Assembly (NCBI GenBank): GCA_003225175.1
Contig: QIBA01000037.1
Location: forward strand, 1 to 64,000
DNA length: 64,000 bases
Source: Acidobacteriota bacterium
GTDB lineage: Bacteria; Acidobacteriota; Terriglobia; Terriglobales; Acidobacteriaceae
Reading direction: 5' to 3'
The translations under genes were made by a program, and so were the position numbers. Within the stretch, counting starts at the first letter, position 1. Every line of letters begins with the position of its first letter. Below, one piece after another: positions 44,771 through 53,303 of the stretch. A model generated the notes under the pieces. The model was given only the letters and a program-made list of their open reading frames with translations, was not told where the DNA came from and searched no databases.

Positions 44771-45670
44771 GTGATCAGTCTCCCTGTCATCTCACCAAAA
44801 GCTCCAGCTTCGTCGAAACTGTCGCGCCGAACACTCCTGAAACGGGCTTCGCTAGTGGTGGGCACAGCGAGTTTGGGGCTCGCAGGTTATGCGTGGGCAA
44901 TTGAACCGAATGAGATTGATATCAGGCACGTAGATCTCAAAGTTCAACGACTCTCGGCAGCTTTTGATGGCTTCAAAATAGCTCTGCTTTCCGACCTGCA
45001 TTTTGGTCCGTACACTGGGGAAAGGGAGATCGGCGCAGCCGTGGACACGGTGAACAATCTCCATCCTGACATGGTGGCTTTGCTCGGCGACTTTGTTTCG
45101 CAACCGCTGGTAGGCAACAGGAGGGCGGCTGCCAAAAAAGCCGAACCTTGTGCCCAGGTGCTTGCGCGGTTGCAGTCCCGACTTGGATCCTTTGCGGTGC
45201 TCGGAAATCACGATTTCGCAACAGATGCCAGCTTCGTCGCTTCTGCGCTTACGTCGCATGGAATTTGCCTTCTGCAAAACGCTAGACATGCCATCGAGCA
45301 GGACAGGAGTAGACTCTGGCTCCTTGGAACTGACGACGCCCTTCAGGGAAATGCGGACCTCGATGCTGCAGCATCGGGAATTCCTTCTCAGGAAACAAAA
45401 ATCCTACTTGCGCACGAACCTGACATCGCAGACGGTCCGGCAAAATTGGGGATCGACGTTCAATTTTCAGGGCATTCTCACGGCGGGCAGGTTCGTGCTC
45501 CTGGTCTGCCACCTCTGTATTTGCCTCCAATGGGAAGGAAGTACTACGAAGGCTACTACCGTGTCGGAGGTCTGCAGTTATATACCAACCGCGGCATCGG
45601 GACGGTGGGAGTTCCATTTCGATTTCATTGTCCGCCCGAGGTCACGCTTGTCACCTTGCATGCGGCGTAA
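44771..45670 (+). CDS. Tat-exported metallophosphoesterase (YkuE/YaeI-like)
   Basis: 299 residues, GTG start 44771. Twin-arginine signal KLSRRTLLKRASLVVGTASLGLAGYAWA. Calcineurin-type blocks: LLSDLHFGP, LLGDFVS, VLGNHDF, LLAHEPD and FSGHSHGGQV. The C-terminal GGLQLYTNRGIGTVGVPFRFHCPPEVTLVTL is typical of YkuE/YaeI-type phosphoesterases, some of which act on lipid A intermediates or membrane lipids. The exact substrate is unknown. It follows TA2 by 57 bases but belongs to a common household family. Confidence 0.93.
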   Translation: MISLPVISPKAPASSKLSRRTLLKRASLVVGTASLGLAGYAWAIEPNEIDIRHVDLKVQRLSAAFDGFKIALLSDLHFGPYTGEREIGAAVDTVNNLHPDMVALLGDFVSQPLVGNRRAAAKKAEPCAQVLARLQSRLGSFAVLGNHDFATDASFVASALTSHGICLLQNARHAIEQDRSRLWLLGTDDALQGNADLDAAASGIPSQETKILLAHEPDIADGPAKLGIDVQFSGHSHGGQVRAPGLPPLYLPPMGRKYYEGYYRVGGLQLYTNRGIGTVGVPFRFHCPPEVTLVTLHAA

Positions 45671-45691
45671 ATCTAATCGGTTTGTCATGTT

Positions 45692-46426
45692 ATGAAAAAC
45701 ATAGGAATTGTCGCCTGCAGCGCCGAGGGTGCTGCGCTCTGCTATCGGACGATCGCCCAAGCGGCGGAACCATACCTCGGCGAGTACAACCATCCGACGG
45801 TGACGCTACACTCAATTGCCATGTCGCAGTGGATGCCTGCGTTCAACGCCGGCGACTATCGCGGAGTTGGCGAGCTCATGCTGAGGTCAGCAAAAGTGGT
45901 CGCGGAAGCTGGAGCTGACTTTGCAATTTGCCCAGACAACTCCTGCCATCTTTCGTGGGCATACTTCATCGATCGCTCGCCCATTCCCTGGCTGCATATC
46001 GGCGATGTTGTGGCCCAAGAAGCGCAACGCAAGGCATCGAAGAAGGCGGGATTACTTGGAACTCGCTTCACTATGACTGGTCCCATGTATCGCGACGCTT
46101 TCCGCCGTCACTCCATTGATGTACTTCCGCCCGAACCTGAGGACCAGCAGATGATTGATGAGGTCATCTGGAGCGAACTCGTCCACGGCAGTTTTCCGGA
46201 AACATCCAGGCTGCGATACAACCAGGTAATCTCGCGCCTCAAAAAGAAAGGATGCGATTCGGTGATACTCGGCTGCACCGAGATTCCCCTTTTGGTCCGA
46301 CCCGACGACTGCCCTCTGCCTACTCTGGATTCCACGCGGCTACTTGCACACGCTGCCGCCGAGTATGCCATCGGAGTAGGCAAACCATCAGTGCTTGCTT
46401 CCCGCAAAGTGGGAGGCAACCTTTAA
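45692..46426 (+). CDS. Aspartate/glutamate racemase-family protein with altered first motif
   Basis: 244 residues, 21 bases after the phosphoesterase. The fold signature is MKNIGIVACSAEGAALCYRTI, and the second active-site motif is intact (VILGCTEIPLL, C195). The first motif, usually CNTxH, reads D82-N83-S84-C85-H86, preceded by C80-P81. The usual first catalytic Cys is thus an Asp, with Cys at both neighbouring sides. It may be an isomerase with one Cys and another general base, or use another substrate. The sequence does not show which. Confidence 0.85.
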   Translation: MKNIGIVACSAEGAALCYRTIAQAAEPYLGEYNHPTVTLHSIAMSQWMPAFNAGDYRGVGELMLRSAKVVAEAGADFAICPDNSCHLSWAYFIDRSPIPWLHIGDVVAQEAQRKASKKAGLLGTRFTMTGPMYRDAFRRHSIDVLPPEPEDQQMIDEVIWSELVHGSFPETSRLRYNQVISRLKKKGCDSVILGCTEIPLLVRPDDCPLPTLDSTRLLAHAAAEYAIGVGKPSVLASRKVGGNL

Positions 46427-46833
46427 CTTGCGCGCCACTGGAAACAAAGCTCGTAATCATCAGGATCTTTGAGGTACATCTGCTTCATGCCGTACCACGC
46501 CACCTTTGGTTCCTTCGCGTCCACTTTCATGCTACGCAAATACGCATAGGCCCCATCGACATCGGGACAGCCGAAATACAGCGTGACATCTCGATGGCCG
46601 CGGGTGCGTTCCAAATCCGGTTTTGCTGGACGGTTCGCTCGCTCATAGGCCGTATTCAGCATGAGTTCTACACCCTCAAGCCTTAGCAGCACCCAATCAA
46701 AGTCCGGCTCTTGCTTCCCATCCGAGGTGACAATCTCGAAGCCCAACTTATCGCAATAAAAGGTGAGTGAAGTGGGCATGTCGAAGACCTGCAACAGCGG
46801 CGCCATACCGCGAACATTGATCGCCACTCCCAT
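46423..46833 (-). CDS. VOC (glyoxalase/bleomycin-resistance) family protein
   Basis: 136 residues with two beta-alpha-beta-beta-beta modules: MAPLLQVFDMPTSLTFYCDKLGFEIV and DVTLYFGCPDVDGAYAYLRSM, ending MKQMYLKDPDDYELCFQW. Such proteins bind a metal or small molecule; function cannot be assigned. Its stop overlaps the end of the convergent racemase-like gene by four bases. Confidence 0.88.
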   Translation of the reverse strand: MGVAINVRGMAPLLQVFDMPTSLTFYCDKLGFEIVTSDGKQEPDFDWVLLRLEGVELMLNTAYERANRPAKPDLERTRGHRDVTLYFGCPDVDGAYAYLRSMKVDAKEPKVAWYGMKQMYLKDPDDYELCFQWRAS

Positions 46834-47025
46834 CCTCCTTGTTCCGCTCAGGAGTTGCTAGAACGACAAATTCAAAAAGGAACTAATAATTTACACGTGC
46901 ACTGGGCTGCGAGGAGCCCCATTGGCTATTCACTTCTCCAGATCACCCGATCACCCGATTTGCCGATTTCTGCGGGGGGGCGTCAATGAATCTTCCGCCG
47001 CTTGCCTTCAGAAAAGTACGCTTAT

Positions 47026-47904
47026 CTAACTTGCCTTCGCAGCGACGGTTTGCGGCGCTGCTTCGAGATGACTGAGTTGGTTGCGCTTTGTCCAGAAGAG
47101 CAGGGCACAGCCGGCGGCGCTGAGTGCGAGTGCGGCTCCGAATTCGGTGGTTAGCCAGAGTGTGCGGCCGGTGTCGCGCATGAAGTTGTCGAAGACGGCT
47201 TGCACGAACAGATTGTGGCTGGCGTGCAGGATGGCGCCGGTCCAGAGACTGCCGGAGGCCAGGCGCATCCAGGCGAAGATGAAGCTGATGGAGATGACCA
47301 TCACGCTGAAGCATGCCAGGCCATACCAGCGGTTGGTGCCGGCGTTGTAGTCGGCGAACAGAAGAATTGGAGTATGCCAGGCTGCCCAGATCACTCCGCT
47401 GATCAGGCTGACCTTGGTGAACGACGTGACCTTCGCGAGTTCAGGGACAAGGAATCCGCGCCATCCGATCTCTTCTCCCAAAGCGGAACTGACGCTCTGA
47501 ATGACTCCCACGGTCGATGCGAGCACCAGATAAAGCACCAGCACGCCGGCGGGCGGCATCCCGCTGAGTCCGAAACGGGAGACGAGCCGGGTGACGAAAT
47601 CGGAGTTGAATCCGCCTTGGCGGGTAATCCAGACTGTGCCGTAAGCAACGGCGGCGTATGCCAGTGGAATGACATAGCTCAACACGACATATTTGCGCTG
47701 CGGCCACGTCCAGCCGAGAGAGCGGACGTCGCGCTTGAGGATGCGGCATGTGAGCAGGGCCGCTGCGCCAGGGCTCCACATCAGTCCGAAGACGTAGCCA
47801 AAGCCGGCGGAGAGGTGCTTGCTCCAGATGATGAGTGTCCAGAAAATCGCGCTGATGGCGAGCGTGAGTACCAGGTAGACTGAGAGTGCTTTGCGGCTTG
47901 TCAT
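47026..47904 (-). CDS. CPBP-family intramembrane metalloprotease (CAAX/Abi)
   Basis: 292 residues with about eight membrane segments. The family motifs are GEEIGWRGFL (EExxxR), AAWHTP and AILHASHN, which form the membrane-embedded metal site. Bacterial members process or protect peptides, or act in immunity to bacteriocins; no partner is seen here. The gene stands alone, with a 445-base upstream region that contains a repeat array. Confidence 0.92.
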   Translation of the reverse strand: MTSRKALSVYLVLTLAISAIFWTLIIWSKHLSAGFGYVFGLMWSPGAAALLTCRILKRDVRSLGWTWPQRKYVVLSYVIPLAYAAVAYGTVWITRQGGFNSDFVTRLVSRFGLSGMPPAGVLVLYLVLASTVGVIQSVSSALGEEIGWRGFLVPELAKVTSFTKVSLISGVIWAAWHTPILLFADYNAGTNRWYGLACFSVMVISISFIFAWMRLASGSLWTGAILHASHNLFVQAVFDNFMRDTGRTLWLTTEFGAALALSAAGCALLFWTKRNQLSHLEAAPQTVAAKAS

Positions 47905-48349
47905 GTCAGTACCAGTGGCGGCAGCCGCTGGGTATTCAGAAACCCTGCGGTAGCGGGCGGGTGCATTTAGTCGTTAGCGTTGGCGAGGTTACACGAGACG
48001 AGCCCAAAGGGCCAGCGGGTTGGGCTCAGGTCAGCGCCGGTAGCCGGAATCTGGCAATTACGTTTTTCATGGCGAGCGACGCTACAAGTGTTGACTCGGG
48101 ACTCCGAGTCGGGGTAAAGAAGAGGATGCTGTGGGAGAGATGAGCAGGATCGCGATGAGAGGACGAGAATCCCGTCGGTTGCGATTCACTGATAATTCAC
48201 TGTTAATTCACTGCCCATTGAAGAATCCTCCAGTGTTTATACGGGTTTGACGCGGCACAAAAAAATTCGCTGTTCTTTTCGCTGTTAAATTCGCTGTTAT
48301 CTCGCTGATCAGCGAATTAACAGTGAACTCTGCGGAGCTGACTGACACT
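47905..48349. other. Long intergenic region with repeat array
   Basis: 445 bases between the CPBP gene and the end of the permease gene. No gene supported. Its distal half carries the phased ATTCRCTG repeats described separately. Confidence 0.6.
48184..48327. repeat. Phased ATTC[A/G]CTG repeats with inverted arms
   Basis: Three ATTCACTG copies at 48184, 48195 and 48206 (period 11), then TTCGCTG-type copies at 48265, 48277, 48289 and 48300 (period 11-12), then inverted copies at 48310-48317 and 48321-48327. TTCACTGTTAATTCACT (48196-48212) matches the reverse complement of 48311-48327 at 16 of 17 bases, so the block can fold on itself. TCGCTGATCAGCGA (48302-48315) is a perfect palindrome. Confidence 0.75.
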
Positions 48350-50785
48350 TCATTCGTAACGGAGCGCCTCCATCGGATCAACTGATGATGCGCGCCTTGC
48401 CGGCATCGCGCAGGCGAGCCCCGACGTGATTACCAGCAACGCCGTAACCCCGAGCAGCATCAGAGGATTCCGCGAGCTGCCTTCAATCCAGGTCGCAAGC
48501 AGCCGGTTGAGCGCAAACGCGAGCACCAGTCCTGCGAGCACTCCCGATCCGACGCTGAAAGCCGCCGAGCGGAAAACCATCAGGACGACATCTTCGCGCA
48601 TGGCGCCGAGCGCCATGCGAATTCCGAACTCGCCGGTTCGCTGCGCCACCGTATAGGACACGACACTGTAGAGTCCGGTCGCTGCCAGTCCCAGCGCAAG
48701 CAGAGCAAACAGAGCGAATAGGAAGGCAATCATGTGTTCGCGCGCATACTCCGGCTGGTTCGTAATCCACTCCTCCAGGCTTCTGGTTGGCTTAAACACC
48801 TGCTGATCCGGATCGACAGTCTGTATTTGTTGACGTATCGAGTGAAGAAGCGCCAAGGGATCTTTCTGGGTGCGCACTAAGACCTGCGTCCATACCGGCA
48901 TTGACACGGTATAGGGAACGTAGAACTGTGGTTTGATCGGCTTGCTGAGTCCATCGTCGCGAGCGTCTCCGACGACTCCTACGATTCGTATCCAGAAATT
49001 GCTTTCCGGAACAGTGAGCTGAAACGGTGGCTCGCCTTTCAATTCGGGAATACGGAGCTGGCTGCCAACCGCGTCTCCATTTGGGAAGAACCGCTGGGCC
49101 ATAGTTTTGCCGATAATGGCAACCTTATCTCCCCGAGCAGTCTCCGCCTGATCGAAGATTCTTCCTTGCAACAAAGGAATGTGGAGAACAGAAAAGTATT
49201 CCGGACTGACGAAGTTCAATGTTCCGCGCTGCTGCTCGGCTGCCGGCTTGCCTGAAATCTCAAAGCGCAGCTCCCATCCGTTATTCGGCGGGGTAGCGTT
49301 GGTGGAGATGCCGGCAGAGACTACCTCCGGCATGGCCGCAATTTTCTGCTTCAGCTGTTCAAAGAACGTGGCGCGCGCCTGCCATGTTGTGTAAGTGTTG
49401 TCGTGAACTGGAATTCCCACGGACATCACATTGTGCGGATCGTACCCAAGCTCGATATGCATCACGCGTACGAAGGCCTGCATCGCGGCTCCAGCGGAAG
49501 CAAGAAGAAGGAGAGTGAGTGCCATCTGTCCGGCGATCAAGCTTCTGTGCATGTAACGGCCTTTCACATCAGCCGTTATCTTACGTGTGCTGGATTGCAT
49601 TACCTGCGCTATATCCGGACGCGACGATTGCAAGGCCGGGGCAATCCCGAATCCGATTCCCGTTAACAACGCCAGCCCGACACTGAACACCAAAACGGGA
49701 AGGTTCATCTTGATGGCAGCTTCGTGAGGAAACGAAAACGCCGGTAGCCAGTTCACAATCAGGTTCAGCAACAGGTAGCCAAGCAAAACGCCTAGCAGCG
49801 TACCTGTAAATGAAAGGAGCAACGACTCTGTGAGGAGCTGGCGAAGAATCCTGCTCCCTGCCGCGCCGATCGCGGAGCGCACCGCCATTTCGTGCTGGCG
49901 GGCGGTTCCACGAGCTAACAGCAAAATAGAGACGTTGCCGCAACCAATGAGAAGCAATAACGCTACCGCGATAAATAGCAGGCGAAGTGTCCCTCCCAGC
50001 CTTTCGATGAATTGATCGTTGAGTCCCTGAATGGCAGTTTTAAACTGTTCCGGAAAATGCTTCGGAGTTTCCTTAGCAAATTGCTCGAGCAAAACTTGGA
50101 ACTCCGCGTTGGCCGCGGCGTGACTCACTCCGGGCTTTAACCTGATCATGGGCATCACTGCCCGTGCAGGATCATTCACAAACTTCCACAATAGATATAC
50201 GTCCCCATCGCCCCAGGTGAACCGCGACGGAGCAACACCAACCACGGTGTACGACTTGTGTGTGAGCTGAATCGTCTTGCCGACGATGTCTGGATCGCCG
50301 TTGTAGTGTCGTTGCCAGAACTGATAGCCCAATACTGCCACCGGCTGCGGATCTTGACCTTCGGGTGCGTCGGTGGGCAGCAGCGCACGTCCTAAAAGCA
50401 TCGGGACGCCAAAATGGTTGAAGGCATTTCCCGTGAAATAAATTGCTGTGAGATCTTCCGGGACATCACCGCCGGTCGTTGTGAGGTTCCACTCGTCCAT
50501 CGCGGCGACACTCTCGACTGAATTTGCATTGCGAAGTTGCTGAAGCTGCGGTCCGCTCAAGACTATCCACCGCTGGTTTTCGCCTTTGTCTTTCACAACC
50601 AGGTGCACCATACGGTCTGAGTCCGCATAGGGATACGGGTTCACGAGCACCGCGTAGACAACGCTAAACACAGCGCAGGTCGCGCCAATCCCAAGCGCAA
50701 GAGAAAGAATCGCGACTACAGTAAATCCTGGTGAGGTGCGCAACTGCCGCAGAGCAAAACGGAGGTCCTGAAGCAACGTCTGCAT
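48350..50785 (-). CDS. Acidobacterial orphan MacB-like permease (ADOP type)
   Basis: 811 residues with the ABC-type FtsX/MacB permease plan: N-terminal membrane segment (GFTVVAILSLALGIGATCAVFSVVYAVL), periplasmic MacB_PCD domain, FtsX domain 1 (around 270-400, LRLLFIAVALLLLIGCGNVSILLLARG), second periplasmic domain and FtsX domain 2 (FALFALLALGLAATGLYSVVSYTVAQRTGEFGIRMALGA) up to the end ARRASSVDPMEALRYE. The leader DLRFALRQLRTSPGFT is characteristic of the large acidobacterial family. No ATPase subunit is adjacent, as usual for the family. Transport substrate unknown. Confidence 0.95.
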   Translation of the reverse strand: MQTLLQDLRFALRQLRTSPGFTVVAILSLALGIGATCAVFSVVYAVLVNPYPYADSDRMVHLVVKDKGENQRWIVLSGPQLQQLRNANSVESVAAMDEWNLTTTGGDVPEDLTAIYFTGNAFNHFGVPMLLGRALLPTDAPEGQDPQPVAVLGYQFWQRHYNGDPDIVGKTIQLTHKSYTVVGVAPSRFTWGDGDVYLLWKFVNDPARAVMPMIRLKPGVSHAAANAEFQVLLEQFAKETPKHFPEQFKTAIQGLNDQFIERLGGTLRLLFIAVALLLLIGCGNVSILLLARGTARQHEMAVRSAIGAAGSRILRQLLTESLLLSFTGTLLGVLLGYLLLNLIVNWLPAFSFPHEAAIKMNLPVLVFSVGLALLTGIGFGIAPALQSSRPDIAQVMQSSTRKITADVKGRYMHRSLIAGQMALTLLLLASAGAAMQAFVRVMHIELGYDPHNVMSVGIPVHDNTYTTWQARATFFEQLKQKIAAMPEVVSAGISTNATPPNNGWELRFEISGKPAAEQQRGTLNFVSPEYFSVLHIPLLQGRIFDQAETARGDKVAIIGKTMAQRFFPNGDAVGSQLRIPELKGEPPFQLTVPESNFWIRIVGVVGDARDDGLSKPIKPQFYVPYTVSMPVWTQVLVRTQKDPLALLHSIRQQIQTVDPDQQVFKPTRSLEEWITNQPEYAREHMIAFLFALFALLALGLAATGLYSVVSYTVAQRTGEFGIRMALGAMREDVVLMVFRSAAFSVGSGVLAGLVLAFALNRLLATWIEGSSRNPLMLLGVTALLVITSGLACAMPARRASSVDPMEALRYE

Positions 50786-51210
50786 AGTGTCTCCGGTCGT
50801 GAGCCGGTATGTATGGGCAAGTGTTAGACCGAAAGAAGAGGTAAAGGTTGGAGCTTTTTTTCTGCGATTACGTCTACGGCGCAGCGAGGGACCGATCCAC
50901 GATTATCCTGAACTGGAATGAGCTGTGCGGCGCCGAACAGATGCTGCAGCACTGTTCGTCTTCGAACAGTGCTGTGCGAAATCGTGAAGCTCACCATCTA
51001 ACACCTGAACAAAGTTGCAGGAATTCAGCGACTTAGGTTCGCGGCAAGTTCTCTCTCCGTACAGAGAGCTCCAAGATGGATCCTATGGTCGCGTTGAGAG
51101 GGGAATAGCTCTTTGAGATCCCGAAATTGCAGGCTCTTCGCCGCTAGAGACACAGCATGCTGCGCCGCTGCTAGGTGGCATCGAGTGCTGGTGAGATTGT
51201 TTCACACGCC
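50786..51210. other. Intergenic region with perfect hairpin
   Basis: 425 bases between the GHMP kinase end and the permease start (both minus). No gene supported. It holds the hairpin at 50947-50974; the part near 50800 is the leader of the permease. Confidence 0.5.
50947..50974. repeat. Perfect 12-bp inverted repeat with 4-base loop
   Basis: CAGCACTGTTCG (50947-50958), loop TCTT, CGAACAGTGCTG (50963-50974). No T-tract on either side, so it is not a standard terminator. It lies about 160 bases upstream of the permease ATG (minus strand). Confidence 0.8.
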
Positions 51211-52320
51211 TCATTTTGAAGACGCAGCCTGCTGCGTGTCTACCCGGAACTCTTTCGCCGCTCCGCTTACCACAGTAACTCCATCCGGATTCACCCTGAA
51301 TGGAAGTACTCGGCCTCCATTCTTACGGGTTGCTTCAGCAACCTTCTCGTGACTGCCTTCGCGAACAAATAATACAAAACAGCCTCCACCGCCCGCACCA
51401 CAGACTTTTGCGGCTAATGCGCCTTTGCGCTTCGCCACTGCGATCAGCTTGTCGATTAGAGGCGTCGTAATGCCGGGAGCGTTGGTGCGGCGGAGTTTCC
51501 ATTCTTCGCCCAGCAGTCGCGCAACGTCGTCCCACTTTCCCGATTCGAGAGCTGCGTGCATCTCTCGCGCAATGGCGCCAATCTGTTCGAAGTTGCGGAA
51601 GACTCGCTTCTCGCCGTTGATGTGCGCCTTAAACACTTCCCAGTTGTTGATGCCGGATTGGCGCGGGGCTCCGGTGTACACGAGCACAAATCTCGATTCA
51701 ATGTCTTCAGGCGGGACTGCAATCGACTGCCGGTGAATGCCATCCACGTCGAGGTGAATGGCGTTTGCTCCGCCATAAAGCGCTGGATAGTAGTCCTGGC
51801 ATCCAGTTGGAACTTTGATCAGCTGCGCCTCTACGTTCTGTGAGATCACGCGAATCTGCTCTCGATCGAGTGCTCTTCCCATGTACTGAGCCAAAGCAGC
51901 CACCGTGGCCACCATGAGCGCTGAGGATCCTGAGATGCCTGCGCCGGCGGGGGATTCGGAGTTCGTCTCGAGAGTGAATCCTCTTCCATTTCGCGGTCCT
52001 TCCGGAAGGAAGAAACGCACAAGATGCTCGGCCAAATGATGCTTCGTCGCTTTCGCGCGGCAGAACTCATCGAAGTTTCGGAAGTGATCTTCGCGTCCGG
52101 TATCGATCGACTTGAAGTGGATCGCCTGATCGGCCGAAGGAGTAATCTGGCAACGCGTGAGAATGTTGACCGCAAAATTTACGGTCACAGCGCCGGGATG
52201 AAACAGATAGAGTGGCCACAGATCGAGTGTGCTGCCCGCCAGATCCACCCGGCAGGAAGCATGAGCAACGATGGTGTCGTTTCTTGTTGCTTGAGGTGAA
52301 GAGGTTTGAGATTTCGGCAT
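51211..52320 (-). CDS. GHMP-family sugar kinase
   Basis: 369 residues. GHMP motifs: VDLAGSTLDLWP near the N-terminus, the ATP-binding SPAGAGISGSSALM (about 129-142), and the C-terminal CGAGGGGCFVLF. It resembles D-glycero-D-manno-heptose 7-phosphate or fucose/galactose-type kinases; the substrate is not decided. Its ATG shares one base with the accA stop (TGATG), so it is coupled into the dnaE-accA operon. The C-terminus ends DTQQAASSK. Confidence 0.88.
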   Translation of the reverse strand: MPKSQTSSPQATRNDTIVAHASCRVDLAGSTLDLWPLYLFHPGAVTVNFAVNILTRCQITPSADQAIHFKSIDTGREDHFRNFDEFCRAKATKHHLAEHLVRFFLPEGPRNGRGFTLETNSESPAGAGISGSSALMVATVAALAQYMGRALDREQIRVISQNVEAQLIKVPTGCQDYYPALYGGANAIHLDVDGIHRQSIAVPPEDIESRFVLVYTGAPRQSGINNWEVFKAHINGEKRVFRNFEQIGAIAREMHAALESGKWDDVARLLGEEWKLRRTNAPGITTPLIDKLIAVAKRKGALAAKVCGAGGGGCFVLFVREGSHEKVAEATRKNGGRVLPFRVNPDGVTVVSGAAKEFRVDTQQAASSK

Positions 52321-53273
52321 CAGCGCTCAGTGAAGAACTGCGCGATGTTGCGGAACTTGGTGTACCGCGACTCGAGTAGGCGATCTGCCGGCAGGGACAA
52401 CAATTCCTTTAAGGTACTCTGAAGGACTTCGTCGACCACGGCTGCCGCCGCATCGACGTCGGTGTGAGCGCCGCCATCCGGCTCCGGAATAATTCCATCA
52501 ATGCACTTGAGATGCTGAAGGTCCAGAGCAGTGATCTTCATTGCTTGCGCAGCAATTTCCTTCTTTGTCGCATCGCGCCACATGATCGAAGCACAGCCTT
52601 CGGGTGAAATTACGGAATAAATTGCGTTCTCCAGCATCAGCACGCGATCGGCTACGGCGATCGCCAGTGCGCCGCCGCTTCCGCCTTCACCGGTAATGAT
52701 GGCAATCGTTGGAACACGCAGGCGTGCCATCTCTCGCAAGTTAAGCGCGATAGCTTCGCCCTGACCGCGTTCTTCCGCTCCCAATCCAGGATAGGCGCCC
52801 GGAATATCGATGAAGGTAATAATCGGACGCGTAAACTTCTCCGCCAGCTTCATCGCACGTAGCGACTTGCGATAACCTTCCGGATTCGCCATACCAAAGT
52901 TGCGCTGGACGCGCTGCTTGGCGTCGCGACCTTTCTGTGTCCCGAGCAACATCACTTCGTGGCCATGAAAGCGAGCCATACCGCACAGCAGCGCTGGATC
53001 GTCCGCGAAACGCCGATCTCCGTGAATCTCGCTCCAGTCGGAAAACAAGCGTTCGACATAATCGAGGAAGTAAGGACGCTGCGGATGCCGCGCCAGCTCC
53101 GTCTTCTGCCAGGCCGTGCTCATTTCGAACTGCGTGCGCAGGCTCTCGACTTGGCGGTGGAGTTCGTAAAGCTGCTGCTTGGTTTGCACATCTGCGCCGG
53201 TCACCGATTCCAGGTGCGCGATCTGCCGTTCAATGCTTTCAATGTCTTTTCTGGCTCTGGTAGCTGCGTCCAT
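52320..53273 (-). CDS. accA: Acetyl-CoA carboxylase carboxyltransferase subunit alpha
   Basis: 317 residues, the usual length. IESIERQIAHLE at the start, RPYFLDYVERLFSDWSEIHGDR, FIDIPGAYPGLGAEERGQGEAIA, IITGEGGSGGALAI and YSVISPEGCASIMWRDATKK are alpha-subunit blocks; the two Gly-Gly motifs form the oxyanion holes. It makes malonyl-CoA with AccD and the biotin parts, which are not in the window. 30 bases after dnaE. Confidence 0.98.
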   Translation of the reverse strand: MDAATRARKDIESIERQIAHLESVTGADVQTKQQLYELHRQVESLRTQFEMSTAWQKTELARHPQRPYFLDYVERLFSDWSEIHGDRRFADDPALLCGMARFHGHEVMLLGTQKGRDAKQRVQRNFGMANPEGYRKSLRAMKLAEKFTRPIITFIDIPGAYPGLGAEERGQGEAIALNLREMARLRVPTIAIITGEGGSGGALAIAVADRVLMLENAIYSVISPEGCASIMWRDATKKEIAAQAMKITALDLQHLKCIDGIIPEPDGGAHTDVDAAAAVVDEVLQSTLKELLSLPADRLLESRYTKFRNIAQFFTER

Positions 53274-53303
53274 GAATGGGGAATAGCTGAGGGCAAGAGA
53301 CGA

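Noticed and set aside
47200-47883. 227-codon plus-strand frame
   Set aside because: Antisense to the CPBP protease, whose EExxxR and HTP motifs are clear.
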